A stretch of 64,000 bases of DNA from Hyphomonas jannaschiana VP2 (GTDB lineage: Bacteria; Pseudomonadota; Alphaproteobacteria; Caulobacterales; Hyphomonadaceae). The stretch's first letter is position 1; each line of letters begins with the position of its first letter. Below the pieces are notes generated by a model, which made no database searches, had not been told where the DNA came from, and saw only the letters and a list, made by a program, of their open reading frames with translations. The stretch spans positions 124,001 to 188,000 of the forward strand of contig NZ_ARYJ01000002.1 of the NCBI RefSeq assembly GCF_000685215.1, written 5' to 3'. Of this stretch, positions 25,577 through 34,578 are shown piece after piece. Both the position numbers and the translations under genes were made by a program.

Positions 25577-25687
25577 AAGTCCGGAAAACTCTAACCGGCA
25601 GTGGTCCAGACATGGGTCTCAGAGCAGAAAGGGCTAGACTCTCGAAATGAATGAGGGACGCGAGGGTCTCAGGTCAATTTACAATAA

Positions 25688-25711
25688 CCAATGCCCGAAC
25701 ATGGGCATTGG
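25688..25711. repeat. 9-bp inverted repeat near the IS right flank
   Basis: CCAATGCCC (25688-25696) and GGGCATTGG (25703-25711) pair perfectly around a 6-nt loop. It lies in decayed sequence between the IS and a transposase remnant and could be an old element end or a terminator. No T-run follows on +. Confidence 0.3.
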
Positions 25712-25827
25712 CGGAATTACTCCAGCCATGAAACTGAAGCTTGCCGCGTGAAGTCCAGGAACCAAGCCGCTTAAAAATGGGATGATTATCAGACCAGCAG
25801 GAGTTCTAACAATTATCGTCGTGCAAA

Positions 25828-25944
25828 GACGATGTTGATCTGGAGGCGAAGCTCGATGAATGAGAGCGTTTCTATAACTTCGCCAGACCACATGGAGCAT
25901 TCGGCGGAAAAACATCTTACGAGGCGCTCCGGGAACGGCTATAA
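25828..25944 (+). pseudogene. Decayed C-terminal end of a transposase (IS481/rve type)
   Basis: This frame reads DDVDLEAKLDE, a TGA stop, then ERFYNFARPHGAFGGKTS and YEALRERL before a final stop. The motif ERFYNFxRPHxAxxGKTPYEAL is the usual C-terminus of integrase-core transposases of IS481-like elements, where the stop position normally holds Trp (TGG to TGA). The remainder upstream is unrecognisable. It marks a second, older insertion at this junction between the metal island and the hut genes. Confidence 0.65.
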
Positions 25945-26123
25945 CCCTACTGTCAGGTGTCTCGTTGATTGGTCTATATTACACTCCCACTTCAGCCTGC
26001 TTGAGAGCCGATACGAATTATTCTATGGGATAGCGTTTCTTCTTCATGTCGAAACTCCTCCTTCTGGAAATCCGCCAGAAAACTAATACACTTTCCGGAC
26101 CACTTTCACCAGATCATGCCGAA

Positions 26124-26825
26124 TCAGATGGTTGTCTCGATCCGGTATCCCGGAAAGAAGGTCAGTCTGACTGACGTAATCGTTTCCTGCTTGTCGCGCG
26201 TCGTGCGGTCGATGACAAATAGTGCGTCGCCTTCTTTGCAGGAAAGCAGCTCAGCTTCAGTCTTGCCTGCAGAAATGGCAGAAAAGACGATGTTGCCTTC
26301 TGTGAAAGGGACATGTGTCACGAGCCATTCATTCGGACTGGTGTCACTGAAGATTGAAAAGTCTTCCCGGGACACCCATTTCGGGTTCAACCAGCGGTCC
26401 TCAAGCACGTAGGGCCGGCCGTCGGCAGTGTGCAGACAGACAATGTGGAGAACGTCGATGCGTTTTCCCGACCCCATTGATTTGCCGATTTCCCGGGGTG
26501 GCATGACCTTTTCGGAGCGGATCAGTTCGTAGCCATATTCCAGTCCTCTGTCCCTTATCTCCTGACGTATGATGGGAATGTACATGGTCGCTTTGCGGAC
26601 CGGGTGGGTCGCAACCCGTGTGCCGGCCTTCCGGCGCCGGTCGAGCAATCCTTCATCTGCCAGATTCTGCAAAGCACGATTCACGGTGGCCCGGGCGCAA
26701 CCGAACTCCTGAGCGAGATCTGCTTCGTTCGGGATGAAGTCGCCGGGTTTCCATTTCCGCGAATGTATCCGGGCCAGCACCTCCTCCTGGACCGACTGCC
26801 AGCTTTTGAACCGCGTGTCAGTCAT
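26124..26825 (-). CDS. GntR-family (HutC/UTRA type) transcriptional regulator
   Basis: This 233-aa protein has an N-terminal winged helix (residues 8-75: GDFIPNEADLAQEFGCARAT) and a C-terminal UTRA ligand domain (about 90-230). Its ATG overlaps the hutF stop by 4 bp, so it is co-expressed with formiminoglutamate deiminase. It probably binds urocanate or a related intermediate and represses hut genes; a palindrome lies in the hutF-hutI promoter region. It is one of two HutC-like proteins flanking this hut cluster. The copy at 33561-34268 looks closer to canonical HutC, so this one may have a different target. Confidence 0.85.
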   Translation of the reverse strand: MTDTRFKSWQSVQEEVLARIHSRKWKPGDFIPNEADLAQEFGCARATVNRALQNLADEGLLDRRRKAGTRVATHPVRKATMYIPIIRQEIRDRGLEYGYELIRSEKVMPPREIGKSMGSGKRIDVLHIVCLHTADGRPYVLEDRWLNPKWVSREDFSIFSDTSPNEWLVTHVPFTEGNIVFSAISAGKTEAELLSCKEGDALFVIDRTTRDKQETITSVRLTFFPGYRIETTI

Positions 26826-28186
26826 AACGCGTCCCTGAGCTCACTCATTGTCTGGCGATATTTCTCCACAATCTGATCCCGTTTGACGTGTTGTCCGTTT
26901 CTCACAAGGTGACGCCCGGCGGCCCAGACATCCGTAACAAGACGGTCGTCGCCTGTAAAAATATAGCTATCCAGCAGACTATCACCAGCAAGACCGGCCA
27001 GACAGAGGCTATCAATGTCGAGCGCGAGAAGGTCTGCCAATACACCTTCCTCTATCCGGCCGCTGGTCCGCTTGGCTGCCGTTGCCCCGCCTTTCGATAT
27101 TGCCTCGAAGAGAAACCTTCCTGTTGACCGGTCGGGTTGGGAAAGCACGGCGCGGGCGCGGTCCCTGAGACGCTGGGAGTATTCCAGGGCCCTCAATTCT
27201 TCCGTCAGAGAGATCCGTATATTCGAATCCGAACCGATTGCGATCGCGCCTCTGTTCCCGAACCAATGTTGCGCTTCAAAGATGCCATCTCCGAGATTAG
27301 CTTCGGTGACGGGGCAAAGACCGGCGACAGCCCCAGTCCCCGCCAGGCGAGCAGCTTCTTGTTTATCCATCCGTGTGCAGTGAACAAGGCACCACCTGGG
27401 GCTGACATGACAATTGTCGAGGAACCAGGTGACCGGGCGCGCGCCATGGCATTCGAGCACCTCATCGACCTCTTCCTGTTGCTCAGCCAGATGCATGTGG
27501 ATCGGGCCGGATGGAGCGAGTCGTTCGAGCCTTTCAATGTCCTCTTGAGCAACTGCCCGCAGGCTGTGAGGAGCAACGCCCAGCCGGCAATCCGCCGGCA
27601 GACCGCCCATGTTGCTTCCCACTTCTTCAACAAGCCGCGCGAACCGCTCAAAGTCGTTCCCAAACCGGATCTGCCCTGGCCCCAGAGGACGCCGGTCGCA
27701 CCCGCCATACTGATAGAGAACCGGCAGGAGCGTGAGCCCGGCCCCGGTCGTGGCGGCCGCCGCCACGATGCGTTCGGACATTTCCGACAATCTGTCATAA
27801 GGCGTGCCATCGGCTTGGTGATGGAGGTAGTGGAATTCGACGCTCGCGGCGTAACCAGCTTCCAGCATTTCCATCTGGACAAAAGCGGCGATGTCTTCGA
27901 TGTGCCCGGGGGTCAGACGGTCCAGAAACCGAAACATTAGGCTGCGCCAGGTCCAGAAATTATCCTTCTTGTCAGGTCCGCGGCGCTCGGTAAGCCCGGC
28001 CATTGAGCGCTGGAAGGCGTGCGAATGAATGTTGGCTGGCGAAGGCAGCAGCAGACCGGTTCTGTAACCTTCCGGAGGCCGGTCTGAACAGACGGAACGA
28101 ATGGTTCCTTCCGGGCTGGTTTCAATGAGGACAGCCTCAGCCCATCCCTCTGACAAGAGCGCCTTTTTTGCCCAAATGACCGCCAT
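26822..28186 (-). CDS. hutF: Formimidoylglutamate deiminase
   Basis: This 454-aa amidohydrolase converts N-formimino-L-glutamate to N-formyl-L-glutamate and ammonia, the fourth step of histidine degradation in the five-step route. Metal-binding motifs are NIHSHAFQR near the N-terminus, HMHLAEQ in the middle ([12 protein letters not shown]) and the aspartate in [11 protein letters not shown] 28186 is preceded by AGGAAAG; the TTG 18 bp upstream is rejected. It is divergent from hutI across a 70-bp region with a perfect palindrome. hutG in the same cluster takes its product. Confidence 0.93.
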   Translation of the reverse strand: MAVIWAKKALLSEGWAEAVLIETSPEGTIRSVCSDRPPEGYRTGLLLPSPANIHSHAFQRSMAGLTERRGPDKKDNFWTWRSLMFRFLDRLTPGHIEDIAAFVQMEMLEAGYAASVEFHYLHHQADGTPYDRLSEMSERIVAAAATTGAGLTLLPVLYQYGGCDRRPLGPGQIRFGNDFERFARLVEEVGSNMGGLPADCRLGVAPHSLRAVAQEDIERLERLAPSGPIHMHLAEQQEEVDEVLECHGARPVTWFLDNCHVSPRWCLVHCTRMDKQEAARLAGTGAVAGLCPVTEANLGDGIFEAQHWFGNRGAIAIGSDSNIRISLTEELRALEYSQRLRDRARAVLSQPDRSTGRFLFEAISKGGATAAKRTSGRIEEGVLADLLALDIDSLCLAGLAGDSLLDSYIFTGDDRLVTDVWAAGRHLVRNGQHVKRDQIVEKYRQTMSELRDAL

Positions 28187-28208
28187 TGCTTCTTTCCTGA
28201 TCAAATAT

Positions 28209-28222
28209 TATGTATATACATA
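28209..28222. promoter_or_regulatory. Palindromic operator between hutF and hutI
   Basis: TATGTATATACATA is a perfect 14-bp palindrome centred between the divergent hutF (ATG 28186) and hutI (ATG 28257) starts. Its core TGTATATACA has the form recalled for HutC-type GntR operators. It is well placed to control both arms of the hut cluster at once. Confidence 0.65.
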
Positions 28223-28256
28223 TGTAGCACACCGTATTCACAGGCAACAGGAAATC

Positions 28257-29453
28257 ATGCTTCTTACGCACGCAAATCTCGCGACGCTCGAAGGAAGTGA
28301 GTCTTATGGACTCATTCCGGATGGGGCTGTCTGGATGAAGGGCGGGCGTCTGCAATGGGTCGGGAGCCTGGCGGGTATCCCGAAAGCGGCCAGACAAGAT
28401 GAGTCCCTGGACCTTGAGGGCCGCCTGGTTACACCCGGCCTTGTGGATTGCCATACTCATATTGTTCATGGGGGAAACCGGGCCGCGGAATTTGAGGCGC
28501 GGCTCAACGGGGCCTCATATGAAGAGATTTCCCGGTCAGGAGGTGGCATCATTTCGACAGTTTCTGCAACCCGAGCGGCAAGCCAGGAAGAACTTTTAGG
28601 GTCAGCCCTGACGCGTGTGGACGCCCTGATTGCGGAAGGAGTGACGACACTTGAAATAAAATCCGGATACGGACTGGATATAGAGGCCGAGTTGAAGATG
28701 CTTCGTGTTGCCAGGCAGGTTGCATCGATACGTCCAGTCCGGATCCGGACCAGTTTCCTCGGGGCCCATGCCTTGCCGCATGAGTATCAAGGCCGGCAGG
28801 ACGCTTACCTGACAGATGTCTGCCTGCCGGCAATGGAAGCGGCCAAGGTGGAAGGTCTAGTCGATGCGGTTGACGGGTTTTGCGAGACCATTGCCTTTGC
28901 TCCGGAAAGCATCCGGATCGTTTTCGATAAGGCCCAGTCGCTCAATTTACCTGTAAAGCTGCATGCCGAGCAATTGTCCTGGTTGGGCGGTGCGCAACTG
29001 GCGGCTGAGTATTCTGCGCTGTCTTGCGACCACCTGGAACATGCGACGCGGGAAGATGCTGAAGCGATGGGGCGCCAGGGGAGTGTCGCTGTTCTGCTTC
29101 CCGGCGCCTTTTATTTTCTCAGGGAAACAAAGCTGCCGCCCATTGCGGCCTTCCGCGTACATGGCGTGCCCATGGCGATTGCGACTGATTGCAATCCCGG
29201 GTCATCGCCAATGACCTCGCTTCTGAGCGCAATGAACATGGCTTGCGTTCTGTTTCGTCTGACACCTGAGGAGGTGCTGCGCGGCGTTACCCGGAATGGC
29301 GCAATGGCGCTTGGCCTGGAGGATGTCGGGCGCATGAGGGCCGGGCAGGCCGCGGATTTTGCGGTCTGGGATGCGGAACATCCAGCGGAACTGTCCAGCA
29401 GGATTGGTTTCAATCCCTTGTACAAACGCATTTATTCCGGAGAAATCACATGA
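28257..29453 (+). CDS. hutI: Imidazolonepropionase
   Basis: This 398-aa amidohydrolase opens 4-imidazolone-5-propionate to N-formimino-L-glutamate, the third step of histidine degradation. Key motifs are [10 protein letters not shown] (metal His pair), the substrate Arg in [19 protein letters not shown], and [11 protein letters not shown] with the metal Asp. ATG 28257 with AGGAA upstream is chosen; the longer frame to 28101 runs through the operator and into hutF. Its stop overlaps the hutH ATG, so hutI-hutH-hutG-hutU form one operon. Confidence 0.95.
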   Translation: MLLTHANLATLEGSESYGLIPDGAVWMKGGRLQWVGSLAGIPKAARQDESLDLEGRLVTPGLVDCHTHIVHGGNRAAEFEARLNGASYEEISRSGGGIISTVSATRAASQEELLGSALTRVDALIAEGVTTLEIKSGYGLDIEAELKMLRVARQVASIRPVRIRTSFLGAHALPHEYQGRQDAYLTDVCLPAMEAAKVEGLVDAVDGFCETIAFAPESIRIVFDKAQSLNLPVKLHAEQLSWLGGAQLAAEYSALSCDHLEHATREDAEAMGRQGSVAVLLPGAFYFLRETKLPPIAAFRVHGVPMAIATDCNPGSSPMTSLLSAMNMACVLFRLTPEEVLRGVTRNGAMALGLEDVGRMRAGQAADFAVWDAEHPAELSSRIGFNPLYKRIYSGEIT

Positions 29454-30988
29454 TTGTTCTGGAGCCGGGCGCAAGCAGCCTGTCTGACCTGGAATGGATC
29501 TGGCGCACCGACGAACCAGTGAGGCTTGCCGGACGAGCCAGGAAAGCCGTCGACCGTGCCGCAGGCGTAGTCGCACGTGCAGCCGAAGGCGATCAAGCCA
29601 TATATGGTGTGAATACTGGTTTTGGAAAACTTGCCAACATCAAGATCGCGCTGTCCGATACAGCCAAACTGCAACGCAATCTCGTTCTGTCTCATTGCTG
29701 CGGTGTCGGTGATCTTCTTGAGCCTGCCACCGTCAGGCTGATGATGGCGCTAAAGCTCCTTTCGATCGGACGCGGGGCGTCAGGCGTATCGTGGCAGGTC
29801 GTGGCGTTGATCGAAGACATGGTCAGCAAAGGCGTCTTGCCAGTGATTCCGGAACAGGGATCAGTGGGCGCGTCGGGGGATCTCGCCCCTCTGGCACATA
29901 TGGCGGCGGCGATGATGGGAGAGGGGGAAGTCTTCTTTCAGGGGCGCCGGATGCCGGCCAGGGTGGGCCTGGAGGCAGCGGGCCTGTCGCCCGTGGAATT
30001 CGGTGCCAAGGAAGGCCTGGGCCTGATCAATGGAACGCAGTTTTCAACGGCCTGCGCGCTTGCGGGATTGTTCGATGCCAAACGGAACCTGCTGCAATCC
30101 CTTGTTTCCTCCGCGCTCTCGACAGATGCGGTCATGGGGTCGACAGCGCCATTCCTTGCGGAAATACACGAGTTGCGGGGCCATCCCGGACAAAAGCGCG
30201 TTGCGCGGGCGATCCGTGACATCATTGAGGGGTCGGAAATCCGGGACAGCCATCGCGAAGGGGATGGACGAGTCCAGGATCCCTATTGCATCCGATGCCA
30301 GCCGCAGGTGACTGGCGCCGCGCTGGACCTTCTCGATATGGCGGGACGGACGCTGGAGATCGAAGCCAACGCCGTATCCGACAATCCGCTTGTCCTGGTC
30401 GAGCGGAACGAAATCGTTTCGGGCGGAAACTTCCATGCCGAACCGGTCGCGTTCGCGGCGGACATGATCGCATTGGCGATCGCCGAAATCGGCGCCATCG
30501 CGCAGCGGCGGATCGCAGTCATGGTCGACCCGGCCCTGTCCTTCCACTTGCCGCCATTCCTGACCCGGGCTCCCGGGCTGAATTCCGGCATGATGATCGC
30601 CGAGGTCACGTCAGCAGCTCTCATGAGCGAAAACAAGCACATCGCAAATCCGTGTTCGACCGATTCCACGCCCACTTCCGCAAACCAGGAGGACCACGTG
30701 TCCATGGCGGCCCATGGCGCGCGCCGGCTTGGCAGGATGAACCGGAATCTCAGCATGATCCTGTCGGTGGAATTTCTCTGCGCGGCGCAAAGCGTGGAGT
30801 TTCGCGAACCGCTGAGGACCAGCCCCGCATTGAGGGATGTTCTCGCTGCAATCCGGGCGAGGGTTCCGAGACTGGAGGAAGACCGGTTCCTGGCGCCGGA
30901 TCTTGCAGAGATGAACACCCTTGTGCGTGACGCAGCCCTGTCGCAGGCAGCAGGACTTCCTGAAAATGTCGACGAGGTTGCTGCGTGA
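29450..30988 (+). CDS. hutH: Histidine ammonia-lyase
   Basis: This 512-aa enzyme deaminates L-histidine to trans-urocanate, the first step of the pathway. Ala141-Ser142-Gly143 in [14 protein letters not shown] forms the MIO electrophile. The active-site Tyr is in [11 protein letters not shown], and the conserved [14 protein letters not shown] region and the C-terminal [19 protein letters not shown] are present. The gene is coupled to hutI (ATGA) and to hutG (GTGA overlap). Confidence 0.96.
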   Translation: MIVLEPGASSLSDLEWIWRTDEPVRLAGRARKAVDRAAGVVARAAEGDQAIYGVNTGFGKLANIKIALSDTAKLQRNLVLSHCCGVGDLLEPATVRLMMALKLLSIGRGASGVSWQVVALIEDMVSKGVLPVIPEQGSVGASGDLAPLAHMAAAMMGEGEVFFQGRRMPARVGLEAAGLSPVEFGAKEGLGLINGTQFSTACALAGLFDAKRNLLQSLVSSALSTDAVMGSTAPFLAEIHELRGHPGQKRVARAIRDIIEGSEIRDSHREGDGRVQDPYCIRCQPQVTGAALDLLDMAGRTLEIEANAVSDNPLVLVERNEIVSGGNFHAEPVAFAADMIALAIAEIGAIAQRRIAVMVDPALSFHLPPFLTRAPGLNSGMMIAEVTSAALMSENKHIANPCSTDSTPTSANQEDHVSMAAHGARRLGRMNRNLSMILSVEFLCAAQSVEFREPLRTSPALRDVLAAIRARVPRLEEDRFLAPDLAEMNTLVRDAALSQAAGLPENVDEVAA

Positions 30989-31788
30989 AAGCCTTCGATA
31001 TCAAGTCCGGGCAAGGCGTGATCGTACTTGGCGTACCGCACAGCGGGACTTACCTGCCGCCTGATATCTACGCAAACCTGCTTCCTCAGGCCCGCACCCT
31101 TGCCGATACCGATTGGCATGCAGATAGGCTGTATGCGGATCTCTTGCCGGATGTGACACTCGTCAGAGCCAATTTTCACAGATACGTGATCGACGCGAAC
31201 AGGGATCCAGGCGGAAGCCGGCTCTATGAAGGCGCAAACACGACCGACCTTGTTCCGAAGACCGATTTTGACGGGAACGCGATCTGGTCGGAGGCGCCAG
31301 GGCACACAGATATCGAAAGCCGCCTTGTGTCCTGGCACCATCCGTATCACGCAGCGCTGGCCGGAGAACTGGGGCGGGTGCATCAAAAGCACGGTCTCGC
31401 TGTCCTGGTGGACTGCCACTCGATCCGGTCCCGGATTCCCTTCCTCTTCGAGGGGGTGCTCCCCGATGTCAATCTTGGTACAAATCTCGGGACTTCGTGC
31501 GACGAGCGCATTGCTGCAACGGCCGTGAATGCGTGCAGGAACGGGGGGGACTACACATTTGTGCGCGACGGGCGGTTCCGGGGCGGATGGACAACGCGCC
31601 ATTATGGCCGCCCCGGCAAAGGGGTCCATGCGATCCAGATCGAACTGGCCCAGTCAAACTATCTCGAAAGCGAGTGCGCGCCATTTGAATATGACTCTGC
31701 GAAGGCGGAACGCCTGCGCAGTCATCTGAGAGGGATACTCAGAGCCATTGAAGATGCAACGACCGAAATGGGACAAAGCCATGAATAA
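30985..31788 (+). CDS. hutG: N-formylglutamate deformylase (amidohydrolase)
   Basis: This 267-aa enzyme hydrolyses N-formyl-L-glutamate to glutamate and formate, the last step of the HutF/HutG route. Family motifs seen are [10 protein letters not shown] at the N-terminus, [28 protein letters not shown] and the C-terminal [16 protein letters not shown]. The GTG 30985 start overlaps the hutH stop and its own stop overlaps the hutU ATG. Presence of both hutF and hutG shows that this organism releases formate rather than formamide. Confidence 0.94.
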   Translation: MKAFDIKSGQGVIVLGVPHSGTYLPPDIYANLLPQARTLADTDWHADRLYADLLPDVTLVRANFHRYVIDANRDPGGSRLYEGANTTDLVPKTDFDGNAIWSEAPGHTDIESRLVSWHHPYHAALAGELGRVHQKHGLAVLVDCHSIRSRIPFLFEGVLPDVNLGTNLGTSCDERIAATAVNACRNGGDYTFVRDGRFRGGWTTRHYGRPGKGVHAIQIELAQSNYLESECAPFEYDSAKAERLRSHLRGILRAIEDATTEMGQSHE

Positions 31789-33445
31789 TAACCGGCACAA
31801 TCAGCGCGATGTATTTCCGCCCACGGGAAAGGAGATCACCGCAAGAAGCTGGCAGACGGAAGCACCAATGCGCATGCTGATGAACAATCTTCATCCCGAT
31901 GTGGCAGAAAACCCGCACGAACTTGTCGTCTATGGCGGGATTGGGCGGGCTGCCCGGACATGGAAGGATTTTGACCGCATTGTCGAGACGCTCCAGCGTC
32001 TTGAAGACAATGAAACGCTCCTTGTTCAGTCCGGCAAGCCTGTCGGCGTTTTCCGGACGCATGAGGACGCACCGCGCGTCTTGATCGCGAATTCGAACCT
32101 GGTGCCCCACTGGGCCAATTGGGATCATTTCAACGAACTGGACCGGAAGGGGCTGGCCATGTACGGCCAGATGACGGCTGGCTCGTGGATCTATATCGGG
32201 TCCCAGGGGATCGTGCAGGGTACGTACGAAACCTTCATGGAGGCGGGCCGCCAGCATTATGGCGGCGAGCTGTCGGGGCGCTGGATCCTGACGGGCGGTC
32301 TTGGAGGCATGGGGGGCGCCCAACCCCTGGCCGCGGTCATGGCGGGCGCCTCTTGCCTGGCTGTGGAATGCGACGAGACGCGTGTCGATTTTCGCCTGAG
32401 AACGGGGTATGTCGACCACAAGACTCATTCGCTCGATGAGGCGCTCGACCTGATTGCGAAATGGACAGCGGCCGGTGAAGCGAAGTCGGTCGGCCTGATT
32501 GGTAACGCCGCCGACATATTCCAGGAAATATTCGACCGCGGTGTCCGACCGGACATGGTAACCGATCAGACCAGCGCGCATGATCCGGTTCATGGCTATC
32601 TGCCGCAGGGATGGAGTGTTGCCGAGTGGCGTGAACGTCAGGAAAGCGATCCGAAGGCCGTCGAACTTGCCGCACGTGCGAGTATGAAGGTCCATGTGGA
32701 GGCCATGGTGAATTTCTGGGATGCCGGTGTCCCGACGTTCGACTATGGCAACAATATCCGGCAGGTCGCAAAGGAAGAGGGGCTTTCCACTGCATTCGAC
32801 TTCCCCGGATTTGTACCTGCCTATATCCGGCCTCTCTTCTGCCGTGGCATCGGGCCCTTCCGCTGGTGCGCCCTGTCGGGGGATCCGGAAGATATCTACA
32901 AGACCGACGCGAAAGTTCGGGAACTTGTCAATGATCCGCACCTGCACAACTGGCTCGACATGGCGCGAAGCCGCATTTCGTTCCAGGGGCTGCCAGCGCG
33001 GATCTGCTGGGTCGGGCTTGGGGTCAGGCACAGACTAGGTCTTGCCTTCAACGAGATGGTGCGAAAGGGAGAATTGTCCGCCCCCATCGTTATCGGCCGC
33101 GACCATCTGGATTCCGGCTCTGTCGCGTCACCGAACCGGGAAACGGAAGGCATGCGGGATGGATCGGATGCTGTATCCGACTGGCCGCTTCTGAATGCGC
33201 TCCTCAATACCGCATCCGGGGCGACCTGGGTCTCGCTGCATCATGGCGGCGGTGTGGGCATGGGCTTTTCGCAACATGCGGGCATGGTGGTCTGTTGCGA
33301 CGGCACGGAAAGCGCCGACCGGCGGATTGCCCGCGTCCTGTGGAACGACCCGGCGACCGGCGTGATGCGTCATGCCGATGCCGGTTACCAGTCCGCCCTC
33401 GACTGCGCGCGCGAGTATGAGCTGGACCTTCCTGGCATCCTGTAG
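31781..33445 (+). CDS. hutU: Urocanate hydratase
   Basis: This 554-aa NAD+-dependent enzyme converts urocanate to imidazolonepropionate, the second step. It matches the family from the N-terminus ([20 protein letters not shown]) through the glycine-rich NAD loop ([15 protein letters not shown]), the conserved [14 protein letters not shown] and the C-terminal [19 protein letters not shown] 31781 is chosen; it overlaps the hutG end by 8 bp. It is the last gene of the hutIHGU operon. A GC-rich palindromic stretch follows near 33500 but has no T-run. Confidence 0.95.
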   Translation: MNNNRHNQRDVFPPTGKEITARSWQTEAPMRMLMNNLHPDVAENPHELVVYGGIGRAARTWKDFDRIVETLQRLEDNETLLVQSGKPVGVFRTHEDAPRVLIANSNLVPHWANWDHFNELDRKGLAMYGQMTAGSWIYIGSQGIVQGTYETFMEAGRQHYGGELSGRWILTGGLGGMGGAQPLAAVMAGASCLAVECDETRVDFRLRTGYVDHKTHSLDEALDLIAKWTAAGEAKSVGLIGNAADIFQEIFDRGVRPDMVTDQTSAHDPVHGYLPQGWSVAEWRERQESDPKAVELAARASMKVHVEAMVNFWDAGVPTFDYGNNIRQVAKEEGLSTAFDFPGFVPAYIRPLFCRGIGPFRWCALSGDPEDIYKTDAKVRELVNDPHLHNWLDMARSRISFQGLPARICWVGLGVRHRLGLAFNEMVRKGELSAPIVIGRDHLDSGSVASPNRETEGMRDGSDAVSDWPLLNALLNTASGATWVSLHHGGGVGMGFSQHAGMVVCCDGTESADRRIARVLWNDPATGVMRHADAGYQSALDCAREYELDLPGIL

Positions 33446-33560
33446 GCAATCACTCTTGGCGGCCAGGTCGGGAAGCGGCATGCAAGGAGGGGCTGAACGG
33501 GCCCGGCAGGCCTGCCCGGTTCGGTCCCTCAACGACGGCGATGGATCGCCTTCAGCCCTT

Positions 33561-34268
33561 TCAGGCGGAGGCGACACGATCGAGAAATTCGTAGCGCGAA
33601 CCTGGATACGTCATGCGGGCAAAGGAGACGACTCGCCGACGGCTCCATGTACGGCGCAACAGGACTAGGCAGGGTTCATCCTTGTTGATCCTCAGAAGTT
33701 TGCGCACGTCCGGTTCGGCTAGTACGGATTTGACCCTGTGCTCGAATTTCTGGAGCGGGGCATGTTTCATCAGATATTCGTTTGGCGTTGTCCGGCTGAA
33801 ATCCACATCGCCATATCCTGGCAACAGGCATTGCGGCACGAAACGCTCTTCCAGCTGAAGGGGAGTCCCGTTCTCCATGTGGACAACGATCGAGTGGAAT
33901 ACCGGTGAGCCCGGGTCGATCTCCAGTTGTTGCGCAACGGCTCTAGAGGCCCGCTCTCTTGCATTCTGAACCATCACGGCTGAGTAGGCGCTGTTCCGTG
34001 AGCGGATCTCATCGGCAATGTTGTTGACCGCAATCAATTGCCCGCTCGACTGGGTTTCAGCGACAAATGTGCCCACACCTGCGATTCGGGTCACGACCCC
34101 TGAATCCTTGAGTTCCTTGATGGCGCGGTGAACGGTCATCCGGGCGACCTGAAATTCCGCTGCCAGATCCGTCTCGGACGGCAGGCGGTCATTCGGGCCC
34201 AGTTCACCGGTTTCGATCAGATCAGTGATATGCTGCTTGATCTGTTCATAAAGTGGGGCAGGTGACAT
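33561..34268 (-). CDS. hutC: Histidine utilisation repressor, HutC-like GntR regulator
   Basis: This 235-aa protein has a GntR winged helix (residues 5-70: LYEQIKQHITDLIETGELGP, RLPSETDLAAEFQVARMTVH) followed by GVGTFVAE and a UTRA domain. The layout and the GVGTFVAE joint are those of HutC, which represses hut genes and is released by urocanate. It converges with hutU (115 bp between stops). Candidate targets are the palindrome at 28209-28222 and the similar site at 40004-40022. Which of the two GntR proteins binds which site cannot be decided from sequence. Confidence 0.85.
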   Translation of the reverse strand: MSPAPLYEQIKQHITDLIETGELGPNDRLPSETDLAAEFQVARMTVHRAIKELKDSGVVTRIAGVGTFVAETQSSGQLIAVNNIADEIRSRNSAYSAVMVQNARERASRAVAQQLEIDPGSPVFHSIVVHMENGTPLQLEERFVPQCLLPGYGDVDFSRTTPNEYLMKHAPLQKFEHRVKSVLAEPDVRKLLRINKDEPCLVLLRRTWSRRRVVSFARMTYPGSRYEFLDRVASA

Positions 34269-34578
34269 CTGTATTATCCAGGTTCTTCAAAAGGGCCGGC
34301 TGATCGACGTCGGCGTGCGGGTGACAGGGAACACTTCGGGTGGCAGGCAGGAGCAAAGAATGTGACAAGTACAGCCTCCGCGGTGTCCAGTGCAGGTGTC
34401 CTTTCCATCCAAGAGCGTCAGGATTCAAGTGCTTTCAGGCACAAGGCGCCATGATCGCACGCGCGGAAGAGGCCAGGGCTATCTGTCATGTGTTGTCGGG
34501 CCGGGCTAATCCGGCGCTGCGGGCTGCGGGAGTTGCAGGGCCGAAATATTGCCGCCCCGGGCTGGAGAGTGAGCCGGA
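34269..34578. other. Intergenic gap, no gene recognised
   Basis: This 310-bp stretch lies between the hutC start and the end of the PepSY/reductase gene (both on -). Open frames are short and overlap annotated genes. The first 40 bp hold the hutC ribosome-binding region and a partial dyad CTG-N7-CAG, which might be an autoregulatory site. Nothing else is supported. Confidence 0.4.

Larger units (their letters stand above)
24414..25608 (+). mobile_element. IS3-family insertion sequence (IS407-like group)
   Basis: This element of about 1.2 kb carries two overlapping transposase frames. Terminal inverted repeats can be seen: TGGATCG-(TTTT)-CGGTTAGAGTTT at the left end and its imperfect complement ending at 25608. 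The inner 12-bp core CGGTTAGAGTTT (24425-24436) matches 25586-25597 exactly. The 4-bp flanks (AAAC left, GACA right) do not match, so no target duplication is visible, which suggests later rearrangement at one end. The orfA C-terminus VADLSLDKEMLQDVLKRK is typical of the IS407 group. Confidence 0.85.

Noticed and set aside
28101..28256. 52-residue extension of imidazolonepropionase
   Set aside because: It is antisense to the start of hutF and crosses the operator; the family start is at 28257.
31739..33031. 430-codon open frame antisense to hutU
   Set aside because: Long antisense frames arise from GC-rich codon bias; the + strand hutU is unmistakable.
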